Positions 17,267-27,975 are shown, numbered from the stretch's first letter. The stretch is DNA of 64,000 nt from Flavobacteriaceae bacterium (GCA_018401115.1 JAGYKX010000002.1:37393-101392), one strand, 5' to 3'. Numbers and translations are program-made. Notes: a model not told the origin generated them from the letters alone.

Positions 17267-17482
17267 TCAATAGGTAATATACAACCATCCGGTTCTTGCA
17301 GCAGAGCCGTCATTTAATTGAACTATATAGTAGTAAGGCCCTGCAGGAAGAGTTTTTTTACTTTTCTGATACTTCCCATCCCAATTGCTTTTGTAGCCTT
17401 GCTGCTCAAAAACCAACTGTTTTTGGCGGTCAAAAACCCTTACGTATGCACCGGAATATTGTTCTATATTTTGAAACAGCAA
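17267..17482 (-). pseudogene. Remnant of a T9SS type B (gliding-motility) C-terminal sorting domain
   Basis: The 71 residues read NIEQYSGAYVRVFDRQ, KSNWDGKYQ, LPAGPYYYIVQLNDG and GWLYITY, which match the second half of the CHU_C-type type IX secretion sorting domain. The first half (the usual TPNGDG motif) and the whole cargo protein are missing. A stop lies two codons upstream of the first possible start (TTG), and the next 115 bases lead into a divergent porin gene. This is therefore a stub left after deletion of a large secreted protein. Confidence 0.78.
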
Positions 17483-17597
17483 AGCCTATTAAAATATTTT
17501 AATTTCAAATTACTTCCAAGTTTAGTGCTTAATCCAGCTAAGCGTTGGATTTTCATAGTATTGATATTATACATACTTTTATTCTTGTTCCCATATT

Positions 17598-18716
17598 ATG
17601 AAGTGTAAACACCTAATACCGATCTTATTTTGCCTTCTTAGCCTCATTGGTATTTCTAAGCTCAACGCCCAATCAAAAACAAACATTGGTCTAGATCTCG
17701 TGGAAGATTTTAGCAGCGTCATTGATGGGGGTATTACCCAAGGAGAAACCCTGATGGGGTTCATTTCACTCTCACATGAAACAAGCTTGTGGAGCGGTGC
17801 CAGTTTAAAGGGCCAGCATGTGCTTAACCACGGAAAACCACTCACCGATTATGTGGGAGATTTACAAACCATCAGTAATATAGAAGCCCCAAGGAATATA
17901 TACCTCTACGAGTTTATTTTGGAACAAAAATTCAAAGGCCATAAACTCATTGTAGGTAAATCTGAAATCAATGCTCTGTTTGCCTTCAGTACCCACGGAT
18001 TGGGTTTCATTCACAGCTCTTTTGGTATAGGTCCAGAAATGTCCGTGAATGTACCCTTAGCTACTTTTCCCTATGCCGCCATGGGAATTTACACCAATAT
18101 CCAAATTCAAAAAAACCTTCATCTCAGTGCAGCGGTATATGACGGCTGTCCTAATACGGAAATAGGGTATTTAAAGTCCTACGACTTTTCGTTAAACAGC
18201 AAACGAGGCTTGTTTTGGATCGGGGAAATAGATTATCAAATAACAAAAGAAAAAACTCAGATAAGTACCTACAAGATGGGTGTTTGGTCACTGCAAGGCA
18301 ATAGTCAAAGAGAAAGTGGGTTTTATGCCATTATGGACCAGAAGCTATTGACTGAAGACGAAGATCCAACACAGGGGCTTCACGTTTTTGCACAATACGG
18401 TCGTATTCCAAATAATGCGTCTGTTTTTAAAACCTATGCCGGATTGGGTATGGTATACTATGGTCCTTTGAGCAATAGGTCTCAAGACCAAATAGGATTG
18501 GCATGGGGGTAAGGAAATGTCTCAAACATATACAGAAATAGGCTTTTAAGAACCTCAGACCGAGCAGAAACCGTGATAGAGGCTTATTACAATTATACTT
18601 TAAGTGACCAATTAGAAGTACAATTAGACAGCCAGTATATTGTAAATCCTGGAGTCAATCCAGGAGTTAAAAATGCATTGGTTGGCATTCTTCGGTTAAA
18701 GTACAATCTATTTTAA
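17598..18716 (+). pseudogene. OprB-like carbohydrate porin interrupted by an in-frame stop
   Basis: A frame of 373 codons with one internal TAA at 18510-18512. Before the stop is a signal peptide (ending KLNAQ) and a barrel of about 300 residues resembling OprB/carbohydrate-selective porins. After it the same frame continues for about 67 codons (GNVSNIYRNRLLR..., NYTLSDQLEVQLDSQYIV, ending LRLKYNLF) with a typical terminal strand ending in Phe. The lost segment is needed to close a barrel, so the 304-residue product is probably non-functional. One substitution (for example TAT or CAA to TAA) explains it; a sequencing error is possible. Confidence 0.8.
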
Positions 18717-18718
18717 AA

Positions 18719-20158
18719 TCATTCTCCTAATTGTTTTTTGTAAAAATCAAAAGCCTTTTGGGCTACCTTTCTACCTAAAACAAGCCCTTCCACATTGTCT
18801 GCTTGAATGTGATAGCCTCCCCAAACTCTTGAAATTCCCGCCATTTCTCCAGCTTCCGTAAAGGTGGGGAAATAAAGCTTTATTTCCTGCCATTGACTTT
18901 CAGGCTCTGTAAGAGAACCCGACATAAAGCTAACTTCATGACCAAAAACATCTGAGCCCTTAAAAAGTCTTAAAGCCTCTGCGCAAGCAGCACTAACAGT
19001 GGAATGTCCAGAAACATAACTTGGAAATGGAGGACAAAGAAATACCTCTGGAGAATAAGGGCGCCATTGTTCTCCCTTTAAAGTACCCCAACCTTGCCCA
19101 ATGCCCTTCCAACCCTCTATATCTTTGCCTTGAAAATATTCATGCACCAAAGCATAAGGGCGGGCATAATCGTAATACATTTTTGTATCCCAGGAAGCTA
19201 TAAAAGCATCCATTGCAGTGATCTGATTTAAAAAATACATTTTAACATCTTCATCCAGTGAATGATTATCTCTTTTAGATACTTCTTGCGCAAAAACCAG
19301 CCAATGTCCCGCCTGTTGCACAGACTTTGGGCCGTCTCGCATGAATTCTACCAATCCTTTTTGTTCCACGGTTAAATTAGTCTGCATGGCCACCACCTCA
19401 GCCACCTCTGCTTTCAATTGATCAGATTCAAATAAAGGAGGAGGTGGAGACCTGAATTGAGCGGCAGAATCCAAAGCAATAGGACGCACCTTTTGCCAAT
19501 AAGGAGTGAGACAAGAGGGTGCAAATTTATCTCCATTATCCCTGGTAAAATACTTGGGCTGCCAACGGTTAATATCTGAATTTAATTCTGGGGAATTTAC
19601 GGGCTTATATTGGGTATAATCGTAATAAGGAGGAAATCCCTCAGCGGCCTCACCATACTGGTTGGATCCGTCTCCCTTTCTCGCCTCAATAACCGCTTGC
19701 GCGGCCGCCTTACCTACTGCTGCAGCACCCTTTAGCTCTTTGGCCAGCGGAACAACTAATCCAAGGTCTTTAAGGCGTTGCTTAAAATAAATTGAATCTG
19801 CAGGGTAATACTCTTTTAACGCGTAATATGCCGCAAAAGAAATAGCCGTCTCCTTGTCTATTAACTGGCCTTTTTGCTTGGGCTGATCTTTTAAATAAAG
19901 GGGTATTACCTTAGGCTCAAAGACCGACCATGCGTCAAAAACAGCAACAAAAACTAAGCCAAGAAAGCGAGAAGTTATGGTAGGTCTTGGCGCATAGCGT
20001 TCCGTATCATTAGCGGTGGCCTCCAAGGCAATCTGGGCCCAATAATAGGCAATATTGTCCTGACCCAGAGGGCGGTCTATCCCAGTAAGAGATTTGGCTT
20101 TGGGTTGGCATTGAACCAACATTAAAGCCATACAAAAAGTGATGAAAAAAGGTTTCAT
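18719..20158 (-). CDS. Vanadium-dependent haloperoxidase/PAP2-type phosphatase, secreted
   Basis: A 479-residue lipoprotein-like protein (signal MKPFFITFCMALMLVQC). It carries the vanadate/phosphate pocket of the family: K-x6-RP (KMYYDYARP) near residue 330, PSYVSGHS near 383, and SR-x5-H-x3-D (SRVWGGYHIQAD) near 447. All catalytic positions are present. Related proteins are haloperoxidases or acid phosphatases, and sequence alone does not settle which. Halide use would suit a marine organism. It ends 2 bases after the end of the broken porin gene. Confidence 0.85.
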   Translation of the reverse strand: MKPFFITFCMALMLVQCQPKAKSLTGIDRPLGQDNIAYYWAQIALEATANDTERYAPRPTITSRFLGLVFVAVFDAWSVFEPKVIPLYLKDQPKQKGQLIDKETAISFAAYYALKEYYPADSIYFKQRLKDLGLVVPLAKELKGAAAVGKAAAQAVIEARKGDGSNQYGEAAEGFPPYYDYTQYKPVNSPELNSDINRWQPKYFTRDNGDKFAPSCLTPYWQKVRPIALDSAAQFRSPPPPLFESDQLKAEVAEVVAMQTNLTVEQKGLVEFMRDGPKSVQQAGHWLVFAQEVSKRDNHSLDEDVKMYFLNQITAMDAFIASWDTKMYYDYARPYALVHEYFQGKDIEGWKGIGQGWGTLKGEQWRPYSPEVFLCPPFPSYVSGHSTVSAACAEALRLFKGSDVFGHEVSFMSGSLTEPESQWQEIKLYFPTFTEAGEMAGISRVWGGYHIQADNVEGLVLGRKVAQKAFDFYKKQLGE

Positions 20159-20173
20159 AAGCAGTCGCTTAAA

Positions 20174-23100
20174 TTAATTTATTGCCCCAATTCCTGCACT
20201 CCAAAGCAGCTTATTCAATTGGGGGATTTTATCATTTTTAAGGTCTTCCCCTCTGGCTTTCAAAAGGGCCCATTCTTTATTTAAAACAGCCATTCTAGAT
20301 ACAGAACCCATATTTAGCTTAGGCAAGCTACTCGCTGTTTGGTTGAGTACATACAGGTATGAAGCCGTGAATTTATTAGGATAATTTTCCACGTCGTCAT
20401 AGGCTTTAGACAAGCGTTGAATCATGTCTTTGTCAAAAGATACGGCAGTTTCCAACACTTCAGTAACAGCCTGCTTTAAGGCCGCATTTCCAGAAATTTT
20501 TTCATGGCCCAACAAACCCTCTAAGGTCAATTGTAAAGGATAGAGTGTATTGACCATTGCTGCCATTTCTCTATAAGTATTTTCCCCCGCAGACATAAAA
20601 GTATCCCATTCTATGAGTGCCTTTTCATCTAAAGCTTCTAATGGGTTACTTTCTAAGCTTACCACAACCTTTTTTTGGACTTCTCCAACGCGTAAAATGG
20701 CTTTATACACTCCAGGCAACGCCCTGTGACCACTGTAACTGGTTTCTATATAAGCCTCAGGAATACCAGGCAAGCTGGAGTGTTTCATATCCCAAACAAA
20801 ACGATTCAATCCTTTGTTCACACCCAACAAAGGCGCATGACTAGGCGCACCCTCATAAGCTTTATAAGAAGGATCTTTAATCCCAATAAAACGTCTAATC
20901 AGATGGTCATTAGCATCCCTAATCTCCAAGGAAATGTCCTTCTCAGAAATTCCTTCTGGTAAATGGTAATAAAACACTACTCCGTTCGCTGGGTTCACCC
21001 CTTGTAGAACATCGGTCCCTTTGGGTTCAGCAGCATTCATACTGCTGTACCAATTCCCTAAAATAGCCGGTTCAGGCGTAAAAAATTGAATCCCTTTTAA
21101 AGCCGTTGGGGTGGCTTGTCTTATGAGGTCTAAGTCATCTAACACCCAAAAAGAACGGCCTTGGGTAGCAACAATAAGGTCATTATTCTTAATCAGTAAA
21201 TCTGTGATGGGAACATTAGGGAGGTTTAACTGCATGGGTTCCCAAAATTCACCCCCATTATAGGAAACATATACCCCTTTTTCCGTTCCTGCAAAAAGTA
21301 AATCTTTCACCACAGGATCTTCGCGAACTACTCTGGTAAAGGACCCTTCTGGAATTCCAGCCGATATTTTTTCCCATACCGCGCCATAATTGACACTCTT
21401 ATATAGCCCTGGCATTTTATCGTTAAATTTATAGCGTGTAGTCGCTATATAAACCGTTCCAGGATCATGCGCAGAAACTTCAATGGCATTTATAATAGTT
21501 TCGGGCAAACCCCTTGGGGTAATATTTTTCCAACTAATCCCTCCATCTTTCGTAATATGCACCAGGCCGTCGTCTGAACCTGTGTATAAAAGACCTTTTT
21601 CGTGTGGAGACTCCACTATATAAGATAGGGTGCCATAATTTTCAGCACCTACCGCTTCAATAGTGTAAGGACCACCACCGTGTACCTGCTTGGAGGTATC
21701 ATTCATGGTTAAATCTGGAGAAATAATTTCCCAACTTTGTCCAACATCTTTGGTTTTTAAAACATATTGAGCGCCGTGAAAATAAGTGTTGGGTTCATGT
21801 ACAGACCTAATAATTGGCGCATTCCAATTAAAACGATATTTCATTTCGCTGGCCGCCATACCCAAATACTGAATGGGGTCTATCATAATATTGGTGCTGG
21901 ATTTACTCTCGGGATAATAAGCGTCTATAGTCCCCAGATAACTCCCTCCAAGTACTACATCTGGCTGGTCAGGGTCAAAAGCTAAAAAGGCACTTTCGCC
22001 TCCGGCCGATGCCTCCCAGCTTTCCGCACCAATACCCCCATTACCCAAAGATATACTGGCAATGCTCACACTGGTATTGTCCTGTTGGCCGCCATAGATA
22101 TTATAAGGAAATAAATGATCTGCATTCACCCTGTAAAATTGTGCCGTGGGCATATTATTCTGTGAAGACCAACTCAGACCGCCGTTAAAACTAATGGCCG
22201 CACCGCCGTCGTCTGCCAAGACCATTTGCTTGTTGTTGGTTGGGTGTATCCATAAATCGTGGTAGTCTCCATGAGCTGGATTCATTTCTTCCCAATTTTT
22301 ACCTCCGTCTATAGACTTATAAGCCATAGCACTCATGACATATATAGTGTCTGCGTCTGTAGGGTCTAAAAAAACCTCTGTGTAGTACCAGGCACGCTGA
22401 ATAAGTCTGTGATCTGCAGACACCCTAGTCCAATTTTCTCCAGAGTCTTCAGACACAAATAAACCGCCTTTTTCTTGCTTAGAGTCGCTTTCAATGAGTG
22501 CCACCACTTTAGAGGGATTGGCTCTAGAAACTGCAATGGCCATTTTTCCCTTCTCTTCAGGGAGTCCATTTTCTAATAAAGTCCAGTGTGTACCCCCGTC
22601 TACCGTTTTATACAAACCACTCCCAACACCACCACTCACTACCTGCCAAGGCAATCTTTGATGTTCCCACATAGCGGCATACAACACTTCTGGATTTTGC
22701 ATATCCATAGACAATTCAGCAGCCCCAGTCAGGCTATTTACAAAAAGCTGTTTTACCCAATTTTTACCACCATCTGTGGTCTTATAAATACCCCGCTCTT
22801 GATTGGGGCCGTGCAATGCTCCTTGAGCAGCTACATATACAATATCAGGATTGCTTGGATGAATCCTAATTCTCGAAATATGTTGTGTAGCATCTAAACC
22901 CATATGCTGCCAGGTCTTACCTCCATCTAATGACTTGTACACCCCATCTCCATAGGTAGTCATAACCCCTCTAGGGGCATGCTCACCCATCCCTACATAA
23001 ACAATATCCGGATGACTCTCAGATACTGCTACTGCACCAACGGAGCCTGTATTAAAAAACCCGTCAGATACATTCTTCCAATGTTGGCCCGCGTCTTCTG

Positions 23101-23299
23101 TCTTCCACAATCCACCTCCTGTGGTACCCATATAATACACCATAGGATGTTGAACCACTCCAGAAGCCGCTACCGATCTGCCCCCTCTAAAAGGACCTAT
23201 ATTTCTATAGTGAACCGCCTTAGAAAGTATTTCTTGTTGCTGTCCAAAGACAGCAGGAACAAAAGCCAAAAGGAGTAAAAAGAAAAGTTGTTTTTTCAT
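20174..23299 (-). CDS. Large secreted VPS10/BNR-repeat beta-propeller protein
   Basis: About 1041 residues from the ATG at 23299, which gives a proper signal peptide ([19 protein letters not shown]); an ATG at 23335 adds 12 residues. The N-terminal 700 residues contain many Asp-box/sortilin-type repeats ([33 protein letters not shown]), forming one or two propellers. The first block [14 protein letters not shown] is typical of Bacteroidota proteins often annotated as glycosyl hydrolase or VPS10 domain protein. A C-terminal region of about 330 residues has beta then helical segments. Substrate unknown. Confidence 0.85.
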   Translation of the reverse strand: MKKQLFFLLLLAFVPAVFGQQQEILSKAVHYRNIGPFRGGRSVAASGVVQHPMVYYMGTTGGGLWKTEDAGQHWKNVSDGFFNTGSVGAVAVSESHPDIVYVGMGEHAPRGVMTTYGDGVYKSLDGGKTWQHMGLDATQHISRIRIHPSNPDIVYVAAQGALHGPNQERGIYKTTDGGKNWVKQLFVNSLTGAAELSMDMQNPEVLYAAMWEHQRLPWQVVSGGVGSGLYKTVDGGTHWTLLENGLPEEKGKMAIAVSRANPSKVVALIESDSKQEKGGLFVSEDSGENWTRVSADHRLIQRAWYYTEVFLDPTDADTIYVMSAMAYKSIDGGKNWEEMNPAHGDYHDLWIHPTNNKQMVLADDGGAAISFNGGLSWSSQNNMPTAQFYRVNADHLFPYNIYGGQQDNTSVSIASISLGNGGIGAESWEASAGGESAFLAFDPDQPDVVLGGSYLGTIDAYYPESKSSTNIMIDPIQYLGMAASEMKYRFNWNAPIIRSVHEPNTYFHGAQYVLKTKDVGQSWEIISPDLTMNDTSKQVHGGGPYTIEAVGAENYGTLSYIVESPHEKGLLYTGSDDGLVHITKDGGISWKNITPRGLPETIINAIEVSAHDPGTVYIATTRYKFNDKMPGLYKSVNYGAVWEKISAGIPEGSFTRVVREDPVVKDLLFAGTEKGVYVSYNGGEFWEPMQLNLPNVPITDLLIKNNDLIVATQGRSFWVLDDLDLIRQATPTALKGIQFFTPEPAILGNWYSSMNAAEPKGTDVLQGVNPANGVVFYYHLPEGISEKDISLEIRDANDHLIRRFIGIKDPSYKAYEGAPSHAPLLGVNKGLNRFVWDMKHSSLPGIPEAYIETSYSGHRALPGVYKAILRVGEVQKKVVVSLESNPLEALDEKALIEWDTFMSAGENTYREMAAMVNTLYPLQLTLEGLLGHEKISGNAALKQAVTEVLETAVSFDKDMIQRLSKAYDDVENYPNKFTASYLYVLNQTASSLPKLNMGSVSRMAVLNKEWALLKARGEDLKNDKIPQLNKLLWSAGIGAIN

Positions 23300-23318
23300 G
23301 ATTGTTTTTATTAAGAGA

Positions 23319-23972
23319 CTATAAAATATACGCACTCAAACCCAAGAGTATAAATTGACCCTGTGAATTTATGTATTGATTTTTATTCCCAATGGGAATT
23401 TCTAAAAAGTTTACTTCATGTGTTTGACCACTTAAAGAATAGCGAACGTCCAATTCAAATCTCTTGTACTGGTATCCAAAGCCCAACTGTTTTCCTACAA
23501 AAGAAGCCTTTTCAAGGGCGTTTATATGTACTCCTTTCATATTGGCCTTTTGGTTAAAGGTCCATCTAGGCCCTCCAAAAATGCGAAGCGACTTAGAAAT
23601 ATTGTACCCTAAGAGCAAGGGCACATCTAGATGGGTGACTTCAAAATCAGTGATAATGCGTTTTACATCTGTCAGTACAATAGGGATTTTAAAAGAGTGG
23701 TCCCTTTTCACTTGCAACGCCTCTACCCTAATATACCAATCTTGATGATTATATTTGACAAATCCACCAAAATGACGGCCTTCTCTGCCCACATAAATGT
23801 TGATGTTTTTTTGAAGTGCTGCGACTTCTGCGTCCACATTATTAACAGTGTCAAAATCAGTACCTCCGGTAATTCCTACTGAAAATTGGGCCAAACCTGA
23901 AAAGGAGGTCATAAAAAAGGCGCAGAAAAAAAAGGCCAAACACCCCTTGAGGGGATTATTCTTGTGAAGCAT
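23319..23972 (-). CDS. Outer-membrane beta-barrel protein
   Basis: A 217-residue protein with a signal peptide (about residues 1-29, ending SGLAQ) and alternating strands including [17 protein letters not shown] and [17 protein letters not shown], as in small PorT/OmpW-like barrels of Bacteroidota. No specific family can be named. It lies 19 bases upstream of the VPS10-type gene on the same strand and may be cotranscribed with it. Confidence 0.68.
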   Translation of the reverse strand: MLHKNNPLKGCLAFFFCAFFMTSFSGLAQFSVGITGGTDFDTVNNVDAEVAALQKNINIYVGREGRHFGGFVKYNHQDWYIRVEALQVKRDHSFKIPIVLTDVKRIITDFEVTHLDVPLLLGYNISKSLRIFGGPRWTFNQKANMKGVHINALEKASFVGKQLGFGYQYKRFELDVRYSLSGQTHEVNFLEIPIGNKNQYINSQGQFILLGLSAYIL

Positions 23973-24037
23973 TTAGTGGTTTTAGTGGTTGGTTAAATAC
24001 CTTTAAAGTAAAGGACCACTAAATATATTAAAAAAAT

Positions 24038-24784
24038 CTAGTCGTTTAAGACCTCAAGAGTCAAATTCTCAATTTTGGAAAGCCATTGGAGTTTGCCTTC
24101 TTGGAAAAGTAAAGGCAAACGCTCTAAAGGGGTGGGGTGCTCTAGGGGCTTGTAATTGTCAAAGTCCTGAAATAAAATACCCCCTAGCCTATTTTTGGAA
24201 ATTGCCATTCTAAAACGAGTGCCACCGCCGTTGGTATGGTAGGAATAGGCCATATAATCTATTTCAAAGCGATCGCTATGGATCCAATAGTAAAATTGGT
24301 CTTGGTAATCTTCTCCACCGCCTTCTTGTTTAAAAGTAACCGCCAATTGGTGGTAGGATTCCGCGTTAATTTCTACCACACCTTCATAGCTGGGAACTAC
24401 GGCCTGGTCCTGAAGTCCCAAAGGCAATTGAACAAAGTAGAGCACTGAATTCAGGGAATTGGCATAGACCGTTTTCAAGGAATCTGACAAGGCAACTGCT
24501 TGGCCATTTAAGGTCCTTTCAAAGGTGCTAAAATTGGTCCAAACGTCTTTAGTAACTCCCAAGCTGTCTTGTTTCTCTCTGGAATATTGAATTCCCAAAG
24601 CGCCTCTATGTACCTCATAGTGATAATCTCTAAAATCAAAATTAATCTGAGAGGGCTTAGACGTCCATCCATGGGCTGCAACTGTTTTCTGTATTAGTGT
24701 ACCAGCGTCTATCTCCACATTAGGCGCACATGAAAACAACAATCCCAACAACAAACCCACTATTACTTTAGCCATAAATACCAT
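24038..24784 (-). CDS. DUF6503 family lipoprotein
   Basis: About 248 residues from the ATG at 24784 (another at 24775). Longer starts would run into the regulator gene upstream. The lipobox is FSCAPN. The mature protein begins LIQKTVAAHGW and has the same layout as the 5617-6327 protein: paired strands, a central LNSVLYFVQLPLGLQD and a C-terminal GILFQDFDNYK. This fits DUF6503, function unknown. It directly follows the XRE regulator gene (1 base), so it is the third gene of a small operon. Confidence 0.72.
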   Translation of the reverse strand: MVFMAKVIVGLLLGLLFSCAPNVEIDAGTLIQKTVAAHGWTSKPSQINFDFRDYHYEVHRGALGIQYSREKQDSLGVTKDVWTNFSTFERTLNGQAVALSDSLKTVYANSLNSVLYFVQLPLGLQDQAVVPSYEGVVEINAESYHQLAVTFKQEGGGEDYQDQFYYWIHSDRFEIDYMAYSYHTNGGGTRFRMAISKNRLGGILFQDFDNYKPLEHPTPLERLPLLFQEGKLQWLSKIENLTLEVLND

Positions 24785-24785
24785 A

Positions 24786-24980
24786 TTAATCTTCAAAAGT
24801 AAAGATACCCTCAATTGGGGTCTTAAACAAATGGGCCAATTTAAAAGCCAAGGGAAGAGAAGGATCAAATTTACCTTTTTCTATGGCGTTAATGGTCTGG
24901 CGAGACACCCCTACTTCATGGGCCAAATCTTCTTGGGTAAAAGCATCTCTAGCCCGGAGTTCTTTAATGCTATTTTTCAT
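24786..24980 (-). CDS. Small XRE-family (YgzD-like) transcriptional regulator
   Basis: A 64-residue protein that is nearly all helix-turn-helix: ELRARDAFTQEDLAHEVGV, SRQTINAIEKGKFDPSLPLA, then FKLAHLFKTPIEGIF. This is the YgzD/YozG-type Cro/CI single-domain regulator. It overlaps the upstream membrane protein by 4 bases (ATGA). Such regulators commonly pair with small membrane proteins. Two 18-base direct repeats upstream of the operon (25416-25473) are candidate binding sites (inference). Confidence 0.9.
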   Translation of the reverse strand: MKNSIKELRARDAFTQEDLAHEVGVSRQTINAIEKGKFDPSLPLAFKLAHLFKTPIEGIFTFED

Positions 24981-25384
24981 TTGAAACGTCTGGTGTTAAT
25001 GGCTAATCCTGCTAAATACGTAATACTAATTACAACAGTCATAAAGGCAAAGTCCATTTTAAAACCCAGTAAATCTTGCTGCTCTAAGATGGACAATCCC
25101 AAACCTAAAACCACTGCCACACCCAAACTAATGGCCATGGCTTCTAAATGCATGCGTTGTTGCAACTCGTCCAGGTTTAAAATATGCTTTCTATTGGCCA
25201 AAATCATGGCTGCGCCGGTGATTAAAAACAAACCTACGCCTGCGTAAGTGAAAAGGGAGTTTTCCCAAATAAATTCAGGGCCAAAGGTGGCTAAGGCGGT
25301 ACTGAGTACCCAAATCATGGTCCAAAGGGCCAATCTCTTAGTGCTTTTGCGCTGTAATTCTTTAAAAGATGCTGTGTTTTTCAT
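24977..25384 (-). CDS. Small integral membrane protein, partner of the XRE regulator
   Basis: A 135-residue protein with about four membrane segments (LWTMIWVLSTALATFGPEF, YAGVGLFLITGAAMILA, MAISLGVAVVLGLGLSIL, FAFMTVVISITYLAGLA). It begins the operon and overlaps the regulator by 4 bases. The pairing is common in Firmicutes and Bacteroidota, where the membrane protein may sense a signal or modulate the regulator; the function is not known. No other domain seen. Confidence 0.72.
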   Translation of the reverse strand: MKNTASFKELQRKSTKRLALWTMIWVLSTALATFGPEFIWENSLFTYAGVGLFLITGAAMILANRKHILNLDELQQRMHLEAMAISLGVAVVLGLGLSILEQQDLLGFKMDFAFMTVVISITYLAGLAINTRRFK

Positions 25385-25415
25385 AAGGTATAATTGTAAA
25401 TGTTACGTGCTATTT

Positions 25416-25473
25416 TGTAAAGTTTATTTGACAAAAATACATATTTATTTTAAAATGTAAAGTAAAGTTGACA
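25416..25473 (-). promoter_or_regulatory. Two 18-bp direct repeats upstream of the membrane/XRE operon
   Basis: TGTAAAGTTTATTTGACA (25416-25433) and TGTAAAGTAAAGTTGACA (25456-25473) agree at 14 of 18 positions and are exactly 40 bp apart. A minus-strand TATTTTTG at 25432-25439 fits the Bacteroidota -7 box and touches the proximal repeat. This layout suggests autoregulation of the operon by its small XRE protein (inference). Confidence 0.5.
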
Positions 25474-25495
25474 TTAATTTCAGCACCAATTTGGT

Positions 25496-25524
25496 TTGTA
25501 GGAAGGAAGAATTTACCTACTTTG
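25496..25524 (+). promoter_or_regulatory. Possible promoter of the phosphate transporter gene
   Basis: TTG at 25496-25498 is followed after 19 bases by TACTTTG (25518-25524), close to the Bacteroidota -33/-7 pattern but one base short in the -7 box. It would leave a leader of about 70 bases that contains a 10-bp palindrome ACCTTAAGGT (25539-25548). Confidence 0.35.
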
Positions 25525-25600
25525 CGGCCGTAATTTTAACCTTAAGGTAACCTTTATTTGACCCTTAAATGGTTATTTTTACGCCTCGTAAATAAACACT

Positions 25601-27910
25601 ATGGACAACTTGTACTTGCTAATGCTTGTGGCATTAGCGGCCTTAGCCGTTGCGGATCTTATTGTAGGGGTCAGTAATGACGCTGTGAATTTCCTCAATT
25701 CTGCGGTAGGTTCCAAAGCCCTTTCCTTTAAAACCATTATGATTGTGGCTTCTATAGGAATTGCATTGGGTGCAATTTTCTCCAGCGGAATGATGGAGGT
25801 AGCCAGAAAAGGGATCTTCAATCCCAGTGAGTTTTACTTTAATGAAATTATGTTCATTTTCATTGCCGTAATGATCACGGATATTTTGCTTTTGGATTTC
25901 TTCAACACTATAGGACTTCCTACTTCTACCACCGTATCTATTGTATTTGAACTTTTGGGAGCGTCGGTAGCCATGGCATTGATTAAAATCTATCAAGAAG
26001 GTGGAGATTTTGCAGAAGTAGTGAACTATATAAACACTTCTAAAGCCTCAGAGATTGTTGTAGGAATATTACTGTCTGTAGCTATAGCTTTTACTGTTGG
26101 AGCACTAGTTCAATGGACTACTAGGGTATTGCTTTCTTTTAATTTTGACCAAAAACCAAGTTGGATGTCTGCGCTATTTGGTGGAATTGCCACCTCTTCA
26201 ATTACCTATTTCATCTTAATGAAAGGTATTAAGGGGACCGCATTTGCAAGTAATCCTATAGATATAACAGGGGGGCTCACCTTAGGGGCTTATATTGAGA
26301 GTAATGTAGGTTTAATCATTTTAATTAACCTTCTCGTTTGGTCTGCTATTTCTTATGTGCTTATTGAAATTTTCCGAGTAAACATATTCAAATTCATCAT
26401 CTTAATTGGAACCTTTGCATTGGCTTTAGCCTTTGCGGGAAACGACCTAGTAAACTTTATTGGTGTGCCTATTGCTGCGCTTCAATCCTATGAAGCATGG
26501 ACCCTATCTGGAGTGCCTGCTACTGAATTTAGCATGGAAATGCTCTCTAACAAAGTGCCTACACCTACCCTATTATTATTTATCTCTGGGGGGGTTATGG
26601 TGGCCACGCTTTGGCTTTCAAAAAAATCTAGATACGTAGCAGAAACTGAAATTAACTTAGCCAGAGAAGGAGAGTCTAAGGAACGATTTAGCCCTAACGG
26701 ATTTTCTAGAATTATTGTTAGGTTAGCCGTAAATATAGGAGGTCTTTTAAGAGGACTCACACCGCGACAACTTCAAGAAAGAATTGATGTACAATTTATA
26801 AAGGCACCTAAAAAAATAGTCCAAGTAAGAAAAAGAGAAGAAGCTGCTTTTGACATGGTTCGTGCAGCAGTAAACTTAGTCGTTGCAGGAATTTTAATTT
26901 CTGTGGCAACCTCATACAAACTTCCGCTTTCTACTACATATGTCACTTTTATGGTGGCTATGGGAACTTCTCTTGCAGACAGGGCCTGGGGTGCAGAAAG
27001 TGCAGTGTACAGGGTAGCCGGCGTTTTAAATGTCATTGGGGGTTGGTTTGGCACTGCGTTAATTGCTTTCACTGCGGCTTGTTTAATATTGGGTATTTTA
27101 TTTTTTGGACAGGGTTATGCCGTGATTGCACTACTCATTGTTGCAGTGGTTATTTTAATGAGAAATTATATTTCTTACAATAAAAAGAGCAAAGAGATTA
27201 AAGCAGAAGACAGTCTAAGAAAAGCAGAGAGTAGTTCCATTCAAGGCGTGATTGAGGAAAGTGCCAATAATATTTCTAATGTAATTAAACGTTCTAAAAT
27301 TATTTTTTCTAATGCAGTAGACGGTTTGGCCAAACAAGATTTAGAGTTATTAAAAAAGAATAAAAAACAAGGGGCCAAACTAGCCGAAGAAATAGAAGAC
27401 CTACGCAACCATATTTTTTACTTTATTAAAAATCTGGACGAGTCCAGTGTTCGTGCGAGTGATTTTTATATCTCTACATTAAAAGAATTAACAGACGCCG
27501 CACAGTCTTTAGACTACATTTCTAAGGTAAGTCACAAGCACGTACACAACAACCACAGAAAGCTTAAATACAATCAGTTAAAAGAGTTAAAAGAAATTGA
27601 AGCCCTCTTTGAAACAGCCTTGTTTGACAAGACCAAGAGTATTTTTGAAAACAGAAATTTCAACGACATTATTCAGGTACTCAATGCCAAAGAAGAGATG
27701 TTGCGTTCTATTTCTGATAAAATTGAGACCCAAGTATCCAGAATTCGATCAGAAGAAACAAGTCCAAAAAATAGCATACTTTATTTCTCAATCCTTACAG
27801 AAACAAGGGATTTGCTTAACGCTATTATGAATCTCTTAGAAATGTACTACAGATCTTATGACGCAGACATTACCCCTGCGAGCATTGAAGAGGAAAAGAA
27901 GAAATCCTAA
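25601..27910 (+). CDS. Pit-family inorganic phosphate transporter with PhoU-like C-terminus
   Basis: A 769-residue membrane protein. It has two Pit signatures: GVSNDAVNFLNSAVGSKA near residue 24 and AFAGNDLVNFIGVP near 275. About 12 membrane segments extend to residue 520. The last 240 residues are a helical, charged cytoplasmic domain (QDLELLKKNKKQGAKLAEEI, SAQ-type helices) resembling PhoU and are typical of long Bacteroidota PitA-like proteins. It imports phosphate, probably as metal-phosphate with protons. It is a single gene; the next gene begins 65 bases later. Confidence 0.88.
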   Translation: MDNLYLLMLVALAALAVADLIVGVSNDAVNFLNSAVGSKALSFKTIMIVASIGIALGAIFSSGMMEVARKGIFNPSEFYFNEIMFIFIAVMITDILLLDFFNTIGLPTSTTVSIVFELLGASVAMALIKIYQEGGDFAEVVNYINTSKASEIVVGILLSVAIAFTVGALVQWTTRVLLSFNFDQKPSWMSALFGGIATSSITYFILMKGIKGTAFASNPIDITGGLTLGAYIESNVGLIILINLLVWSAISYVLIEIFRVNIFKFIILIGTFALALAFAGNDLVNFIGVPIAALQSYEAWTLSGVPATEFSMEMLSNKVPTPTLLLFISGGVMVATLWLSKKSRYVAETEINLAREGESKERFSPNGFSRIIVRLAVNIGGLLRGLTPRQLQERIDVQFIKAPKKIVQVRKREEAAFDMVRAAVNLVVAGILISVATSYKLPLSTTYVTFMVAMGTSLADRAWGAESAVYRVAGVLNVIGGWFGTALIAFTAACLILGILFFGQGYAVIALLIVAVVILMRNYISYNKKSKEIKAEDSLRKAESSSIQGVIEESANNISNVIKRSKIIFSNAVDGLAKQDLELLKKNKKQGAKLAEEIEDLRNHIFYFIKNLDESSVRASDFYISTLKELTDAAQSLDYISKVSHKHVHNNHRKLKYNQLKELKEIEALFETALFDKTKSIFENRNFNDIIQVLNAKEEMLRSISDKIETQVSRIRSEETSPKNSILYFSILTETRDLLNAIMNLLEMYYRSYDADITPASIEEEKKKS

Positions 27911-27975
27911 GGATTTTTTACTTAATAATAGTTTGAAATATCTATATTTAAGAAAATAATCAATTATTTTTTTAA

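Noticed and set aside
17318..17608. Plus-strand 96-codon frame before the porin gene
   Set aside because: It overlaps the T9SS-domain remnant on the other strand and the translation looks like random hydrophobic coding from AT-rich DNA.
26488..27072. Two minus-strand open frames of 90-99 codons inside the phosphate transporter gene
   Set aside because: They lie wholly within the plus-strand Pit gene, have no family features and no spacing for promoters; they are antisense shadows.
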